Assembly (NCBI GenBank): GCA_046734415.1
Contig: JBKPRD010000057.1
Span: forward strand, 1 to 57,331
Source of the DNA: DATBLE01 sp046734415
Lineage (GTDB): Bacteria; Actinomycetota; Thermoleophilia; Gaiellales; Gaiellaceae
Length of the DNA: 57,331 bases
Direction: 5' to 3'
Below, in pieces: positions 47,524 to 55,616 of this stretch (position 1 is its first letter; every line of letters begins with the position of its first letter). The notes below the pieces were generated by a model. That model was not told the origin of the DNA and made no database searches. It saw only the letters and a program-made list of their open reading frames with translations. The position numbers and the translations under genes are program-made.

Positions 47524-48624
47524 GCTCGGCTCCCCGAGGGCCTCGGCCAGCAGCTCGCGAAACCGCTCCGGCGAGTGCTCGCGGAGGACGTGTTCGCGGC
47601 CGCGGCGGCGCATCTCCTCGAGGCGCGCCCGGTCGGCGAGCAGGTCGCGGACGGTCGCGGCGAGCTCTTGCGGAGTGAACCCGGAGAGGACGACGCCGCC
47701 GCCGGAATCACGGACGAGCGCCTCGGGCCCGCCGCTCGGCGTCGTCACGACGGGAAGCCCGACGGCGAGCGCTTCGGCGGCGGCGATTCCGAAGCCCTCC
47801 TGCCGGGAGGGGAGGACGAAGATGGTGGCGCGGCGGAGGTGCTCGGCCACCGAGGGCACCGGGCCCGTGGCCTTCACCCCCTCGGGGAGGCCGCCGGGCG
47901 CTGAGCCGATCAACAGCACACTTGCCTTCGGGATCAGCGGCAGCGCCTCCAGCAGCAGGCCTACGTTCTTGCGCGTGTCGTCGGCGCGGCCGACGAACGC
48001 CAGAAGGGGCTGCTCGAGCGTGGCGCTCCACTGCTCGGACGGCTTGAACGCGTCGACGTCGACGGGGATCGGCAGGATCCCGACCGCGTCCTCGGCCAGC
48101 TCGCCGGCCCGGGCGACGCTCGCCCGGCTCCAGGGCGAGGTCGCGTAGACCCGCTCCGCTCCCTGGAGCACACGCCGCTCGAGGCGCCGCAGGGTCGGTG
48201 CGTTCACGCGCAGCGCGAGCCGCCGCGAGGCGGGCAGCCCGGGGCGTCGCCCGGCCCACTCGTCGGCGAGCCCGGTGCCGATCCAGCAGCGATAGGGCCG
48301 GCGCGAGCGCAGCGCCGCATAGCCGTGCGTCGCCGAGGTCGAGACCACCCAGAGCTCGCGTGCGTCGCGCAGCTCACCGGCGAGCCATCCGCCCGCGACC
48401 ACCTGGTTCCCGGCGTCGAACCACCGGAAGGCCGACGGAACGCCCGGTACGTCGAGCGGGGAGCCTTCGATCGAGACGTCTGCGAGGCTCGGGTGCAGCG
48501 CGTAGTGGAACGTCGGCTGACGGCCGAGCTCGACCGCGCCGCGCCAGAACGCCTCCATCTGCGCGAGTGCCCCGCCCCGAAAGCGCGGGTCTTGGCCGAG
48601 GATGGCGAGGTCGGGCGCTGCCAC
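47521..48624 (-). CDS. Glycosyltransferase family 4
   Basis: 367 residues. RFRGGALAQMEAFWRGA is the N-terminal Gly-rich region; IPVDVDAFKPS ends the first domain, FVGRADDTRKNVGLLLEAL and VLLIGSAPGG start the donor domain, and the E-x7-E motif is in RQEGFGIAAAEALAVGLPVV. The GTG at 48624 is supported by TAACGT 8 bases upstream. It shares a 36-base gap with the divergent GT4 gene. It heads the operon with the capsule-like protein and a sulfotransferase. Sugar unknown. Confidence 0.87.
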   Translation of the reverse strand: MAAPDLAILGQDPRFRGGALAQMEAFWRGAVELGRQPTFHYALHPSLADVSIEGSPLDVPGVPSAFRWFDAGNQVVAGGWLAGELRDARELWVVSTSATHGYAALRSRRPYRCWIGTGLADEWAGRRPGLPASRRLALRVNAPTLRRLERRVLQGAERVYATSPWSRASVARAGELAEDAVGILPIPVDVDAFKPSEQWSATLEQPLLAFVGRADDTRKNVGLLLEALPLIPKASVLLIGSAPGGLPEGVKATGPVPSVAEHLRRATIFVLPSRQEGFGIAAAEALAVGLPVVTTPSGGPEALVRDSGGGVVLSGFTPQELAATVRDLLADRARLEEMRRRGREHVLREHSPERFRELLAEALGEPS

Positions 48625-48632
48625 GGCGGGCT

Positions 48633-48638
48633 ACGTTA
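48633..48638 (-). promoter_or_regulatory. Candidate -10 box, leaderless GT4 start
   Basis: TAACGT on the minus strand, 8 bases before GTG (48624). It is back to back with the box at 48647-48652. Confidence 0.47.
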
Positions 48639-48646
48639 GCGGCGAG

Positions 48647-48652
48647 TAGCCT
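48647..48652 (+). promoter_or_regulatory. Candidate -10 box, leaderless GT4 start
   Basis: TAGCCT, 8 bases before ATG 48661. Confidence 0.48.
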
Positions 48653-48660
48653 TCGGCACG

Positions 48661-49872
48661 ATGGCGAATCGGGCCCGTCTGCTCGTCCTCAACCAGTACT
48701 ACTGGCCCGGCGTCGAGGCGACGGCGAACCTCCTGACCGAGCTCTGCGAGGCGCTCGCCGAGACCTACGACGTGACCGTGATCACCGGCGCGTCGCGGGG
48801 CCTGCCGCGGCGCCAGGAGCGGAACGGCGTCAAGATCGTCCGCGTCCGCTCCACCGCGTACGACCGCGCGCACCTGCCCGGCCGGGCGATGAACTACCTT
48901 TCGTACGTGCTCGGGGTGATCGGCCGGGCGATGGTCTCGAGGCGCCGCGATCTCGTCGTTTGCATGACCGACCCGCCGTTCATCGCCTCGATCGGGAGGC
49001 TCGTCGCCGCTCGCTTCCGGTCGCCGCTCCTGGTCGTCATGCAGGACGTCTTCCCCGAGATCGCGGTCAGGCTCGGCCGCCTGCGGAACCCGCTCGTCGT
49101 CAGCTTCCTGCGCCTGCTGATCGACCCGTCGCTACGCGCTGCCGACCGCGTGATCGTGATCGGCGAGACGATGAAGAAGCGCGTCGAGGCGAAGGGCGTC
49201 TCGCCGGGCCGGATCCGCGTGATCCCGAACTGGGGCGACGCCGCGAGCGTCGTGCCGAAGCCGCACGACAACGAGTGGGCGCGGCGGCACAAGCTCGCGA
49301 AGCGCTTCGTCGTGATGCACTCCGGCAACATCGGGCACGCGCAGAACCTCGACGCGCTGATCCGGGCGAGCACGTTCCTGCGCGACCTCGACGACCTCGC
49401 GATCGTCCTGATCGGTTCGGGTGCGCGCCGCGCGGAGCTCGTCGCGCTGACGCGCAGACTCGAGGCGGACAAGGTCGAGATCCTCGCCTACCAGGAGCGC
49501 GCGATCCTCTCCGAGTCTCTCTCGACCGCCGACGTGCACGTCGTCGGGCTCGCGCGCGGCCTCGCCGGCTACGTCGTCCCGAGTCGCGTCTACGGGATTC
49601 TCGCCGCCGGCCGCCCCCTGATCGCCGCCACCGACGCCGAGAGCGAGACGGCACACCTCGTCACCGAGGTCGGGTGCGGCGTCGTCGTCCCGCCTGGGAA
49701 CCCGTTCGCGCTTGCCGCCGCCATCAGGGCGGCCCACGACGGCGAGTACGACCTGGCCGGGATGGGCAGGCGGGCGCGCGCGTTCGCCGAGGCGGAGGCC
49801 GACCGGTCGATCGCGATGCGGCGGTATGGCGACGTGCTGGCCGAGCTGCAGGAGGCCGGTGCTCGCGGTTGA
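48661..49872 (+). CDS. Glycosyltransferase family 4 (WbuB-like)
   Basis: 403 residues. LLVLNQYYWPGVEATANLLTEL is the characteristic opening of WbuB/FnlD-like GT4 enzymes, followed by VTVITGASRGLP, VVVMQDVFPEIAV, IRVIPNWGDAASV near 180, HSGNIGHAQNLDALI and a C-terminal GYVVPSRVYGILAAGRPLIAA donor loop. WbuB enzymes add the second sugar to the lipid-linked primer, which fits the sugar transferase encoded two genes downstream. No membrane helices besides a weak hydrophobic patch. Its end overlaps the GT2 gene. Confidence 0.87.
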   Translation: MANRARLLVLNQYYWPGVEATANLLTELCEALAETYDVTVITGASRGLPRRQERNGVKIVRVRSTAYDRAHLPGRAMNYLSYVLGVIGRAMVSRRRDLVVCMTDPPFIASIGRLVAARFRSPLLVVMQDVFPEIAVRLGRLRNPLVVSFLRLLIDPSLRAADRVIVIGETMKKRVEAKGVSPGRIRVIPNWGDAASVVPKPHDNEWARRHKLAKRFVVMHSGNIGHAQNLDALIRASTFLRDLDDLAIVLIGSGARRAELVALTRRLEADKVEILAYQERAILSESLSTADVHVVGLARGLAGYVVPSRVYGILAAGRPLIAATDAESETAHLVTEVGCGVVVPPGNPFALAAAIRAAHDGEYDLAGMGRRARAFAEAEADRSIAMRRYGDVLAELQEAGARG

Positions 49873-50971
49873 GGTGCTCTTCTGGGCGTCGCTCGCCGCG
49901 CTCGTCTGGACGCACGTCGGATACCCGCTCGCCGCCGCGGTCGTCGCGCGCGCGCGGCGACGGCGTGTGTGGCAGGTCGAGGTGCTCCCGAGCGTGGCGT
50001 TGATCGTCGCCGCCCACGACGAGGAGGCGGTGATCGAGCAGCGGCTGGAGAACCTGCTCGCGCTCGATTACCCGGCGGAGAAGCTCGAGATCGTCGTTGC
50101 CTCCGACGCGTCCACGGACGGCACGGACGAGCTCGTCGAAGCGGTCGGCGCACGCGAGCCGCGCGTGTGCCTACTGCGGTGCCCGCGGGCGGGGAAGGTG
50201 GCGGCGCAGAACCTCGCCGTCCGGGGGAGCTCGGCAGACGTGGTCGCCTTCTCGGACGCGAACGCGACCTGGGCCCCGGACGCGCTTCGTCGGCTCGTGC
50301 GCAGCTTCGCCGACCCGGACGTCGGGTACGTCTGCGGGCGGCTCGTCCTGATCGACGCCGCCGGCTCCAACCGCGAAGGCCTCTACTGGCGCTTCGAGAC
50401 CTGGCTGCGCGAGCAGGAGTCCGCGCTGGGGTCGGTCACGGGCGGCAACGGCGCGATCTACGCGGTCCGGCGGGCCGACTACGTCGAGGTCGACCCGCGC
50501 TTCGGCCACGACCTCTCGCTGCCGTACGTGATGGTGCAGCGCGGCCGGCGCGCGGTCTACGACCCGGAGGCTGTCGCCAGCGAGCGGCCGACGCCGGAGA
50601 TCGGGACCGAGTACCGCCGCAAGGTGCGCATGTTCGAGCACTGTTGGCTGATCGTCGTGCGGGGGAAGATGCTCCGCCGGCTGCCGCCGCTCTACTTCGC
50701 GGAGATCTTCTCGCACCGCCATCTCCGGTACGCGTCCGGGCTGCTCCACCTCGTCCTGCTCGGCACGAACGTCGCGCTCGTCGCGGCGCGCGAGGGCTGG
50801 GTCTACGACGTCGCGCTCGGGCTGCAGGTCGCCTTCGGTGTGGTTGCGCTCGCCCGGCCTTCGATCGCCCGGTACTACGCGCTCGTGACGTGGGCGACGG
50901 TGGTCGCGCTCTGGAACTACCTGCGCCGCGGTGTCCCCGCGACGTGGGACGCCGCGGAGGGCACGCGCTGA
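49859..50971 (+). CDS. Membrane-associated glycosyltransferase family 2
   Basis: 370 residues. One N-terminal membrane helix (VLFWASLAALVWTHVGYPLA) precedes the GT-A domain with ALIVAAHDEEAVIEQRLENL, VVASDASTDGTDELV near 75, a SDANATWAPDALRRLV metal region and GGNGAIYAVRR. LYFAEIFSHRHLRYASGLL and two or three further hydrophobic stretches follow (about 285-360). The architecture is that of processive or lipid-linked-sugar GT2 enzymes. The start is GTG 49859, overlapping the previous stop; GTG 49874 is an alternative. It likely extends the lipid-linked glycan at the membrane. Confidence 0.82.
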   Translation: MLAVEVLFWASLAALVWTHVGYPLAAAVVARARRRRVWQVEVLPSVALIVAAHDEEAVIEQRLENLLALDYPAEKLEIVVASDASTDGTDELVEAVGAREPRVCLLRCPRAGKVAAQNLAVRGSSADVVAFSDANATWAPDALRRLVRSFADPDVGYVCGRLVLIDAAGSNREGLYWRFETWLREQESALGSVTGGNGAIYAVRRADYVEVDPRFGHDLSLPYVMVQRGRRAVYDPEAVASERPTPEIGTEYRRKVRMFEHCWLIVVRGKMLRRLPPLYFAEIFSHRHLRYASGLLHLVLLGTNVALVAAREGWVYDVALGLQVAFGVVALARPSIARYYALVTWATVVALWNYLRRGVPATWDAAEGTR

Positions 50972-51549
50972 ACCGCGCGCTCGACGTCGTCGGCGCAGGG
51001 ACGATCCTGCTCGTGACGAGCCCGCTGCTCGGCCTCGCGGCGCTGGCGGTGAAGGTCGAGGACGGCGGCCCGGTTTTCTATCGCCAGCTGCGCGTCGGAA
51101 AGGACGGACTGGACTTCGAGCTGCTGAAGCTGCGGACGATGGTCGTCGACGCGGAGCGTCAGGGTGCCGGCCACGCGGTCGACCGGGACGACCCGCGGAT
51201 CACCCGCGCGGGCCGTGCACTCCGCCGCCTCTCGATCGACGAGCTCCCGCAGCTCTGGAACGTGCTCCGCGGCGAGATGAGCCTCGTCGGCCCGCGGCCG
51301 ACGCTCCGCTACCAGGTCGACCGCTACGACGAGCGCCAGCGCCACCGGCTGGACGTGAAGCCGGGCCTGACCGGCTGGGCGCAGGTGAACGGCCGCGCTG
51401 CGTTGCCGTGGGACGAACGGATCGAGCTCGACCTCTGGTACGTCGAGCACCGCTCCAACTGGCTCGACCTGAAGATCCTCGCGCGAACGCCTCTGGCTCT
51501 CTTCCGGGGCACGTACAAGGGCGCGACCGGCGGCTGGACGCCCAGCTAG
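50944..51549 (+). CDS. Initiating sugar-phosphate transferase (WbaP/WcaJ-type)
   Basis: 201 residues from GTG 50944. One hydrophobic segment (VVGAGTILLVTSPLLGLAAL) is followed by the polyprenyl-phosphate hexose-1-phosphate transferase core: GPVFYRQLRVGKDG, FELLKLRTM, TRAGRALRRLSIDELPQLWN, GEMSLVGPRP, RLDVKPGLTGWAQVNGR and a YVEHRSNWLDLKIL tail. It is the short form lacking the WbaP N-terminal membrane domain. It transfers a sugar-1-phosphate to undecaprenyl phosphate to start the chain. CTG 50968 (CTGA overlap with the previous stop) would give a family-typical N-terminus and is an alternative start. Confidence 0.9.
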   Translation: MGRRGGHALNRALDVVGAGTILLVTSPLLGLAALAVKVEDGGPVFYRQLRVGKDGLDFELLKLRTMVVDAERQGAGHAVDRDDPRITRAGRALRRLSIDELPQLWNVLRGEMSLVGPRPTLRYQVDRYDERQRHRLDVKPGLTGWAQVNGRAALPWDERIELDLWYVEHRSNWLDLKILARTPLALFRGTYKGATGGWTPS

Positions 51550-52394
51550 CGGCGGAGCACGAGGTTCATCGTCTGGAGCTTGCGGGCCCTGTCGAGGACG
51601 GCGCCTGCGCTGCTCGGCTCGAGGTCACCGTTCCGGCGCAGGAGGCAGAGCTCGAAGCCGAGCGACTGGTAGAACGCGAGCACCTCTTCGGGCTCTTCGC
51701 CCGCGGCATGAGGTCGTTCGCGGAACTCGACGATCGCGACCCGCACCGGGCTGCGCGCGAGGACGCCGGCGGCGCCGTGAAAGACCTGCGGTTCCGCGCC
51801 TTCCACGTCGACTTTCAGCACGTCGACGGCGCCCTCCGGGACGAGCTCGTCGAGCGGCGCCGCGCGTGCCTCGACGCCCTCCTCGCCGATCCGCGCTCCC
51901 GAGCGGTGGGCGGGATCGACCGCGATCCGTACCCTCCCCGCCGTCTCAGCGGCAGCAGCCTCGACGATCTCGACGTCCGCGCCGTGCCGCCAGACGTTCG
52001 CGCGCAGCAGCTCGAGCGTCCACGGCACCGGCTCGACCGCGACGACCCGCGCCCCGAGCTGGGCCGCGTACAGCGAGTGGTAGCCGACGTTCGCGCCGAC
52101 GTCGACGAACAGCGCCCCCGGCCCGAGGAAGCGCGCGAGCAGCTTCATCACGTCCGCCTCCCAGATCCCCTGGCTCCGGATCCACGGCGTCAGCTGCTCG
52201 TCCGCGCGGTCGAACCAGAGCGTCCCGATCGCGGTGTCGAGCTCGACCGCGTCCGGCGGAAGAGCCGGCGGCGGGCCGTCCGGCAACGGCGTGTGCCTGC
52301 GCCGGCCGCGGCGGAACGCCGCCAGCGCGGGCCGCACGGCTCGCCGCAGCCCCTCCGGCGAGCGCTCCCACACCGCCCAGGCAAGCCGCGTCAC
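51546..52394 (-). CDS. FkbM-family methyltransferase
   Basis: 282 residues. GALFVDVGANVGYHSLYAAQ is the SAM-binding signature near 95, with RVVAVEPVPWTLELLRAN after it and VDVLKVDVEGAEPQVFHGA near 205, the intact LDVEGxE segment. C-terminal VAIVEFRERPH is typical. It probably O-methylates a sugar of the glycan. The GTG at 52394 has only a partial TAGGAC box 6 bases upstream. The 3' ends of this and the sugar transferase gene overlap on the palindromic CTAG (51546-51549), so each stop codon is read from opposite strands. Confidence 0.85.
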   Translation of the reverse strand: MTRLAWAVWERSPEGLRRAVRPALAAFRRGRRRHTPLPDGPPPALPPDAVELDTAIGTLWFDRADEQLTPWIRSQGIWEADVMKLLARFLGPGALFVDVGANVGYHSLYAAQLGARVVAVEPVPWTLELLRANVWRHGADVEIVEAAAAETAGRVRIAVDPAHRSGARIGEEGVEARAAPLDELVPEGAVDVLKVDVEGAEPQVFHGAAGVLARSPVRVAIVEFRERPHAAGEEPEEVLAFYQSLGFELCLLRRNGDLEPSSAGAVLDRARKLQTMNLVLRR

Positions 52395-52426
52395 GGCCGC
52401 GTCCTACCACACGCAACCCCGGGAGG

Positions 52427-52432
52427 TACCAT
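52427..52432 (+). promoter_or_regulatory. Candidate -10 box, leaderless GSCFA start
   Basis: TACCAT, then 7 bases, then ATG 52440. It supports this start over the very long upstream open frame, which is antisense. Confidence 0.48.
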
Positions 52433-52439
52433 CCTGGCG

Positions 52440-53519
52440 ATGGCCGACAAGGCAGCCGGACCGTCGAAGGTGCTGGAGAGCGAGGACGCCGTCGGGGCGC
52501 TCGGGGTCGCTGGGAAGACCCACTACGAGCAGCTGAACGCGTGGCCGCGCAAGCGCTGGCACGCCCTCGGCGCGACGCTCTACCCCGCCGAGCAGGAGCT
52601 CTTCGAGGGCGATCTGCGGCAGCTGATCCGCGAGTACGTCATCCCGGGCTGGGCGCCGAAGGAGCCGCTGCTCGGCATCGACGACTCCGTGTTCACGCTG
52701 GGCTCGTGCTTCGCGCGGGAGCTGCTCCGCTACCTGACGAAGGCGGGTGTCTCGTCGAAGCGGCTCTGGATCCCGTCGGGCCTGAACAACAGCTTCGCGA
52801 TCCTCGACTTCTTCTCGTGGTGCGCAACCGGCGAGGAGACCGGCCGCGGCTTCCGCTACGACCGCCTCGAGACCGGCGAGATCATCGAGTGGAAGCCCGA
52901 GGCGGAGCGCCAGGCCTACGCCGACGAGTTCGCCAGGGCCGGAGCCTTCGTCTTCACCTTCGGGCTCGCGGAGGTCTGGGAGGACCGCGAGACGGGGGGC
53001 GTCTTCTGGCGCGGCGTGCCGGAGGAGATCTTCGACGCCGACCGCCACCGATTCCGGCTGACGAGCGTCGAGGAGAACGCGGCGAACATCCGGCAGATCA
53101 TCGAGCACTGCCGCGCGCTGAACCCGCGCGCGCCGGTCGTGCTCACGCTCTCGCCCGTTCCGCTGATGGCGACCTTCCGCGACGTCTCGTGCATGACTGC
53201 CGACTGCGTCTCGAAGTCCGTCCTTCGGGTCGCGCTCGACCAGGTGATGGGCGACGGGCGCGAGGGCGTCTACTACTGGCCGTCGTACGAGGTCGTCCGC
53301 TGGGCCGGCGCCCACCTGCCGTGGCCCGCGTACGGCCTGCACAACCGCAAGCCGCGGGACGTCTCGAAGCGGATCGTGGCGGAGATCATCGACGCCTTCG
53401 TCGACGCCTACTACACGCCAGAGGCGGTCGCGCAGCTGCGCGCCACCGGCGGAGCCTCGACGAGCGGCGAGAAAGGGGGTCGTGCGCGTCGCGCACTCGG
53501 CGGTGTCTTCCGCAAGTAG
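52440..53519 (+). CDS. GSCFA-family protein, copy 1
   Basis: 359 residues. The eponymous GSCFARELLRYL occurs near residue 90, then RLWIPSGLNNSFAILDFF, EVWEDRETGGVFWRGVP, TSVEENAANIRQIIEH, VVLTLSPVPLMATFRD and YYWPSYEVVRW. GSCFA proteins are found in polysaccharide clusters and are related to SGNH-type hydrolases or acyltransferases; activity is not established to my knowledge. No signal peptide or membrane helix. A paralog follows 38 bases downstream. A basic C-terminal tail (GRARRALGGVFRK) is present. Confidence 0.82.
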   Translation: MADKAAGPSKVLESEDAVGALGVAGKTHYEQLNAWPRKRWHALGATLYPAEQELFEGDLRQLIREYVIPGWAPKEPLLGIDDSVFTLGSCFARELLRYLTKAGVSSKRLWIPSGLNNSFAILDFFSWCATGEETGRGFRYDRLETGEIIEWKPEAERQAYADEFARAGAFVFTFGLAEVWEDRETGGVFWRGVPEEIFDADRHRFRLTSVEENAANIRQIIEHCRALNPRAPVVLTLSPVPLMATFRDVSCMTADCVSKSVLRVALDQVMGDGREGVYYWPSYEVVRWAGAHLPWPAYGLHNRKPRDVSKRIVAEIIDAFVDAYYTPEAVAQLRATGGASTSGEKGGRARRALGGVFRK

Positions 53520-53557
53520 GAACGACCAGGTCGATGGCTAAGTCGGGCTAGGCATCG

Positions 53558-54568
53558 ATGCTCGAACGTGCCCAGAAGCTGGCGCGGCAGGTCCGGAGAC
53601 GGAAGCCGCAGCAGTCGCGATCGACGCGGCGCTCGTGGGGTCGGGAGCGCTGGCACGGCGACGGCGTCGTCCTCTTCCCACCGTCTCGCGAGCTCTTCGA
53701 CCGAGACCTCGGCGAGGTGATCCGGGAGCACGCGCTCGTCGGGCACATCCCGCCCGAACCGATGCTGGGCGTCGACGACAGCGTCGTCGCGATCGGCTCG
53801 TGCTTCGCCGGCGAGCTCCGCAAGTACCTGCGCCTGGCCGGCTTCGACTCGAAGCGCATCTGGGTGCCGGAGGGCCTGAACAACACCTACGCGCTGCTCG
53901 ACTTCCTGACCTGGAGCGTGACGGGCAGGGCGACGGCCGGTGGCTTCCGCTACGACCGCGACGCAAACGGGAAGATCAGGGAATGGCTTCCGAACGAGCC
54001 GCCGAGCCGATACGCCGAGCGCCTGGCCGAGGCGGGGGCGCTCGTCTTCACGATCGGCGTCGCGGAGGTCTGGCAGGACAAGGAGACCGGCGGCGTCTTC
54101 TGGCACGGCGTGCCGAGGCAGGTGTACGACGCGAACCGCCACGTCCACCGGCTGACAACGGTCGAGGAGAACGCGGCGAACATCCGCCGGATCATCGATT
54201 TCGTCCGCCGCGTGAACCCGGCCGCGCCGATCGTCCTCACGCTCTCGCCGGTGCCGTTGAAGGGCACCTTCCGCGGGATCGCGAGCCTGAGCGCGGACTG
54301 CGTCTCGAAGTCCGTCCTGCGCGTGGCGATCGACCAGGTGATAGCCGACGGGCGAGAGAGTGTCTACTACTGGCCGTCGTTCGAGATCGTCAAGTGGGCC
54401 GGGCCGAACCTGAGCTGGCCTGCCTACGGGCTCGACGACGGCAAGACGCGCCACGTGACCCGCAGGCTCGTCGCCGCGATCATCGACGCCTTCGTCGAGA
54501 CGTTCTTCGTCCCCGAGGCGATCGAGACGATCCACGCTCGAGCCGGCAGCTCCAGCCGCGCGGCGTAA
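53558..54568 (+). CDS. GSCFA-family protein, copy 2
   Basis: 336 residues, a close paralog of copy 1. IGSCFAGELRKYLRL near residue 83, RIWVPEGLNNTYALLDFLTW, EVWQDKETGGVFWHGVP, TTVEENAANIRRIIDF, VLTLSPVPLKGTFRG, YYWPSFEIVKW. The N-terminal 35 residues are Arg/Gln-rich and not shared. ATG 53558 follows a weak TAGGCAT element, so it may have its own transcript. Two tandem copies suggest duplication with divergence towards different acceptors. It probably modifies the glycan, as inferred from context. Confidence 0.82.
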   Translation: MLERAQKLARQVRRRKPQQSRSTRRSWGRERWHGDGVVLFPPSRELFDRDLGEVIREHALVGHIPPEPMLGVDDSVVAIGSCFAGELRKYLRLAGFDSKRIWVPEGLNNTYALLDFLTWSVTGRATAGGFRYDRDANGKIREWLPNEPPSRYAERLAEAGALVFTIGVAEVWQDKETGGVFWHGVPRQVYDANRHVHRLTTVEENAANIRRIIDFVRRVNPAAPIVLTLSPVPLKGTFRGIASLSADCVSKSVLRVAIDQVIADGRESVYYWPSFEIVKWAGPNLSWPAYGLDDGKTRHVTRRLVAAIIDAFVETFFVPEAIETIHARAGSSSRAA

Positions 54569-54569
54569 C

Positions 54570-54575
54570 TACATT
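54570..54575 (+). promoter_or_regulatory. Candidate -10 box, leaderless ATP-grasp start
   Basis: TACATT, then 6 bases, then GTG 54582; overlaps by some bases the end of GSCFA copy 2's gap. Confidence 0.45.
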
Positions 54576-54581
54576 CCCCTC

Positions 54582-55586
54582 GTGACCGCGGTCCTCTTCA
54601 CCTGCGCCGGGCAGCGCGTGGACGTCGTCACCGCGTTCGCGCGAGCCGGCGCGCGGACGGTTGCGGTCGACGCCAACCCGCTCGCGCCCGCGATCTACCA
54701 CGCCGACGTGCACGCGATCGTGCCGAGGATCGACGACCGGGCATATCTGCCCGCTCTGCAGGACCTGATCGCGACCCACGACGTGCGCCTCGTCGTCCCG
54801 CTGACCGATCTCGATCAGCTGCTGCTCGCGGACCGCCGCGCGGAGCTCGGCGCCGTCGTGCTCCTGCCGGACGCGGAGGTCGTCCGGCGGACCGCCGACA
54901 AGTACCTCGCGCACCTCTTCTTCCAGGAGCGCGGCATCCCGTCGCCGCCGAGCTGGCTTCCGGAGGAGCTCCCCGACGACCTCGAGTTCCCGGTGCTCGT
55001 CAAGGCGCGGTTCGGCTTCGGCTCCCGGGACATCTACCGCGCGAACGACCGCCACGAGCTCGACTTCTTCCTCGGCTACTCGAGGGCCGACTCCTTCGTG
55101 CAGCGCGTGTGCCCGGGCCAGGAATTCTCGATCGACGTCTTCTGCGACCTCGAGGGCCGCTGCCTGAACTCGATCCCGCGGACGATGATCGAGTCGAAGG
55201 GGGGCGAGTCGATCAAGGGGATGACGATCAAGGACCCCGAGCTCATCGAGTTCGGTCGCCTCGTCGCGGAGGAGCTCGGAATTCGCGGGCCCGCCAACGT
55301 CCAGTGCTTCCGCGTCGCGCTCGGCCGCCACGAGGTCACCGATGTGAACCCGCGGTTCGGCGGCGCGTTCCCGCTGCCGCGCGCCGCGGGCAGCCGCTAC
55401 CCGGAGCTCGCGCTCGCGCTCGCGCGCGGAGAGCGCCCGGAGCCGAGGCTGGGCGACTTCCGGGAGGGCGTCGTCATGACCCGCTTCTTCTCCCACCTCT
55501 CCCTGACGGCGGACGGCAACGGGCGGCTCGAGCCGTTCGCCGAGGAGCTGCCGGAGCCGGTCGCGGGCGAGCCTGCCGAAGCCTGA
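54582..55586 (+). CDS. ATP-grasp ligase (carbamoyl-phosphate-synthase-like)
   Basis: 334 residues. AVLFTCAGQRVDVVTAFARA is the pre-ATP-grasp domain; PVLVKARFGFGSRDIY near 140 is the ATP-binding Lys/Gly loop; VQRVCPGQEFSIDVFCD, MTIKDPELIEFGRLVAEELG and VTDVNPRFGGAFPLPRAAG (Mg-binding Glu/Asn region, here Asp-Val-Asn-Pro-Arg) are characteristic. Such enzymes join a carboxylate to an amine via acyl phosphate and could add an amino acid to a uronic or nonulosonic acid. GTG start 6 bases after TACATT. Substrates unknown. Confidence 0.8.
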   Translation: MTAVLFTCAGQRVDVVTAFARAGARTVAVDANPLAPAIYHADVHAIVPRIDDRAYLPALQDLIATHDVRLVVPLTDLDQLLLADRRAELGAVVLLPDAEVVRRTADKYLAHLFFQERGIPSPPSWLPEELPDDLEFPVLVKARFGFGSRDIYRANDRHELDFFLGYSRADSFVQRVCPGQEFSIDVFCDLEGRCLNSIPRTMIESKGGESIKGMTIKDPELIEFGRLVAEELGIRGPANVQCFRVALGRHEVTDVNPRFGGAFPLPRAAGSRYPELALALARGERPEPRLGDFREGVVMTRFFSHLSLTADGNGRLEPFAEELPEPVAGEPAEA

Positions 55587-55604
55587 CTCTCCCGCGCACT
55601 GGGC

Positions 55605-55610
55605 TATCGT
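55605..55610 (+). promoter_or_regulatory. Candidate -10 box, leaderless start of WDNLTNKG copy 9
   Basis: TATCGT, then 6 bases, then GTG 55617, in a 30-base gap. The same hexamer precedes copy 7 at 42013-42018. Confidence 0.48.
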
Positions 55611-55616
55611 GGCTCG

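Noticed and set aside
53539..53554. A -10 box for GSCFA copy 2
   Set aside because: Only TAGGCA or TAAGTC are present; neither matches TANNNT at the right distance, so I do not list it as a promoter.
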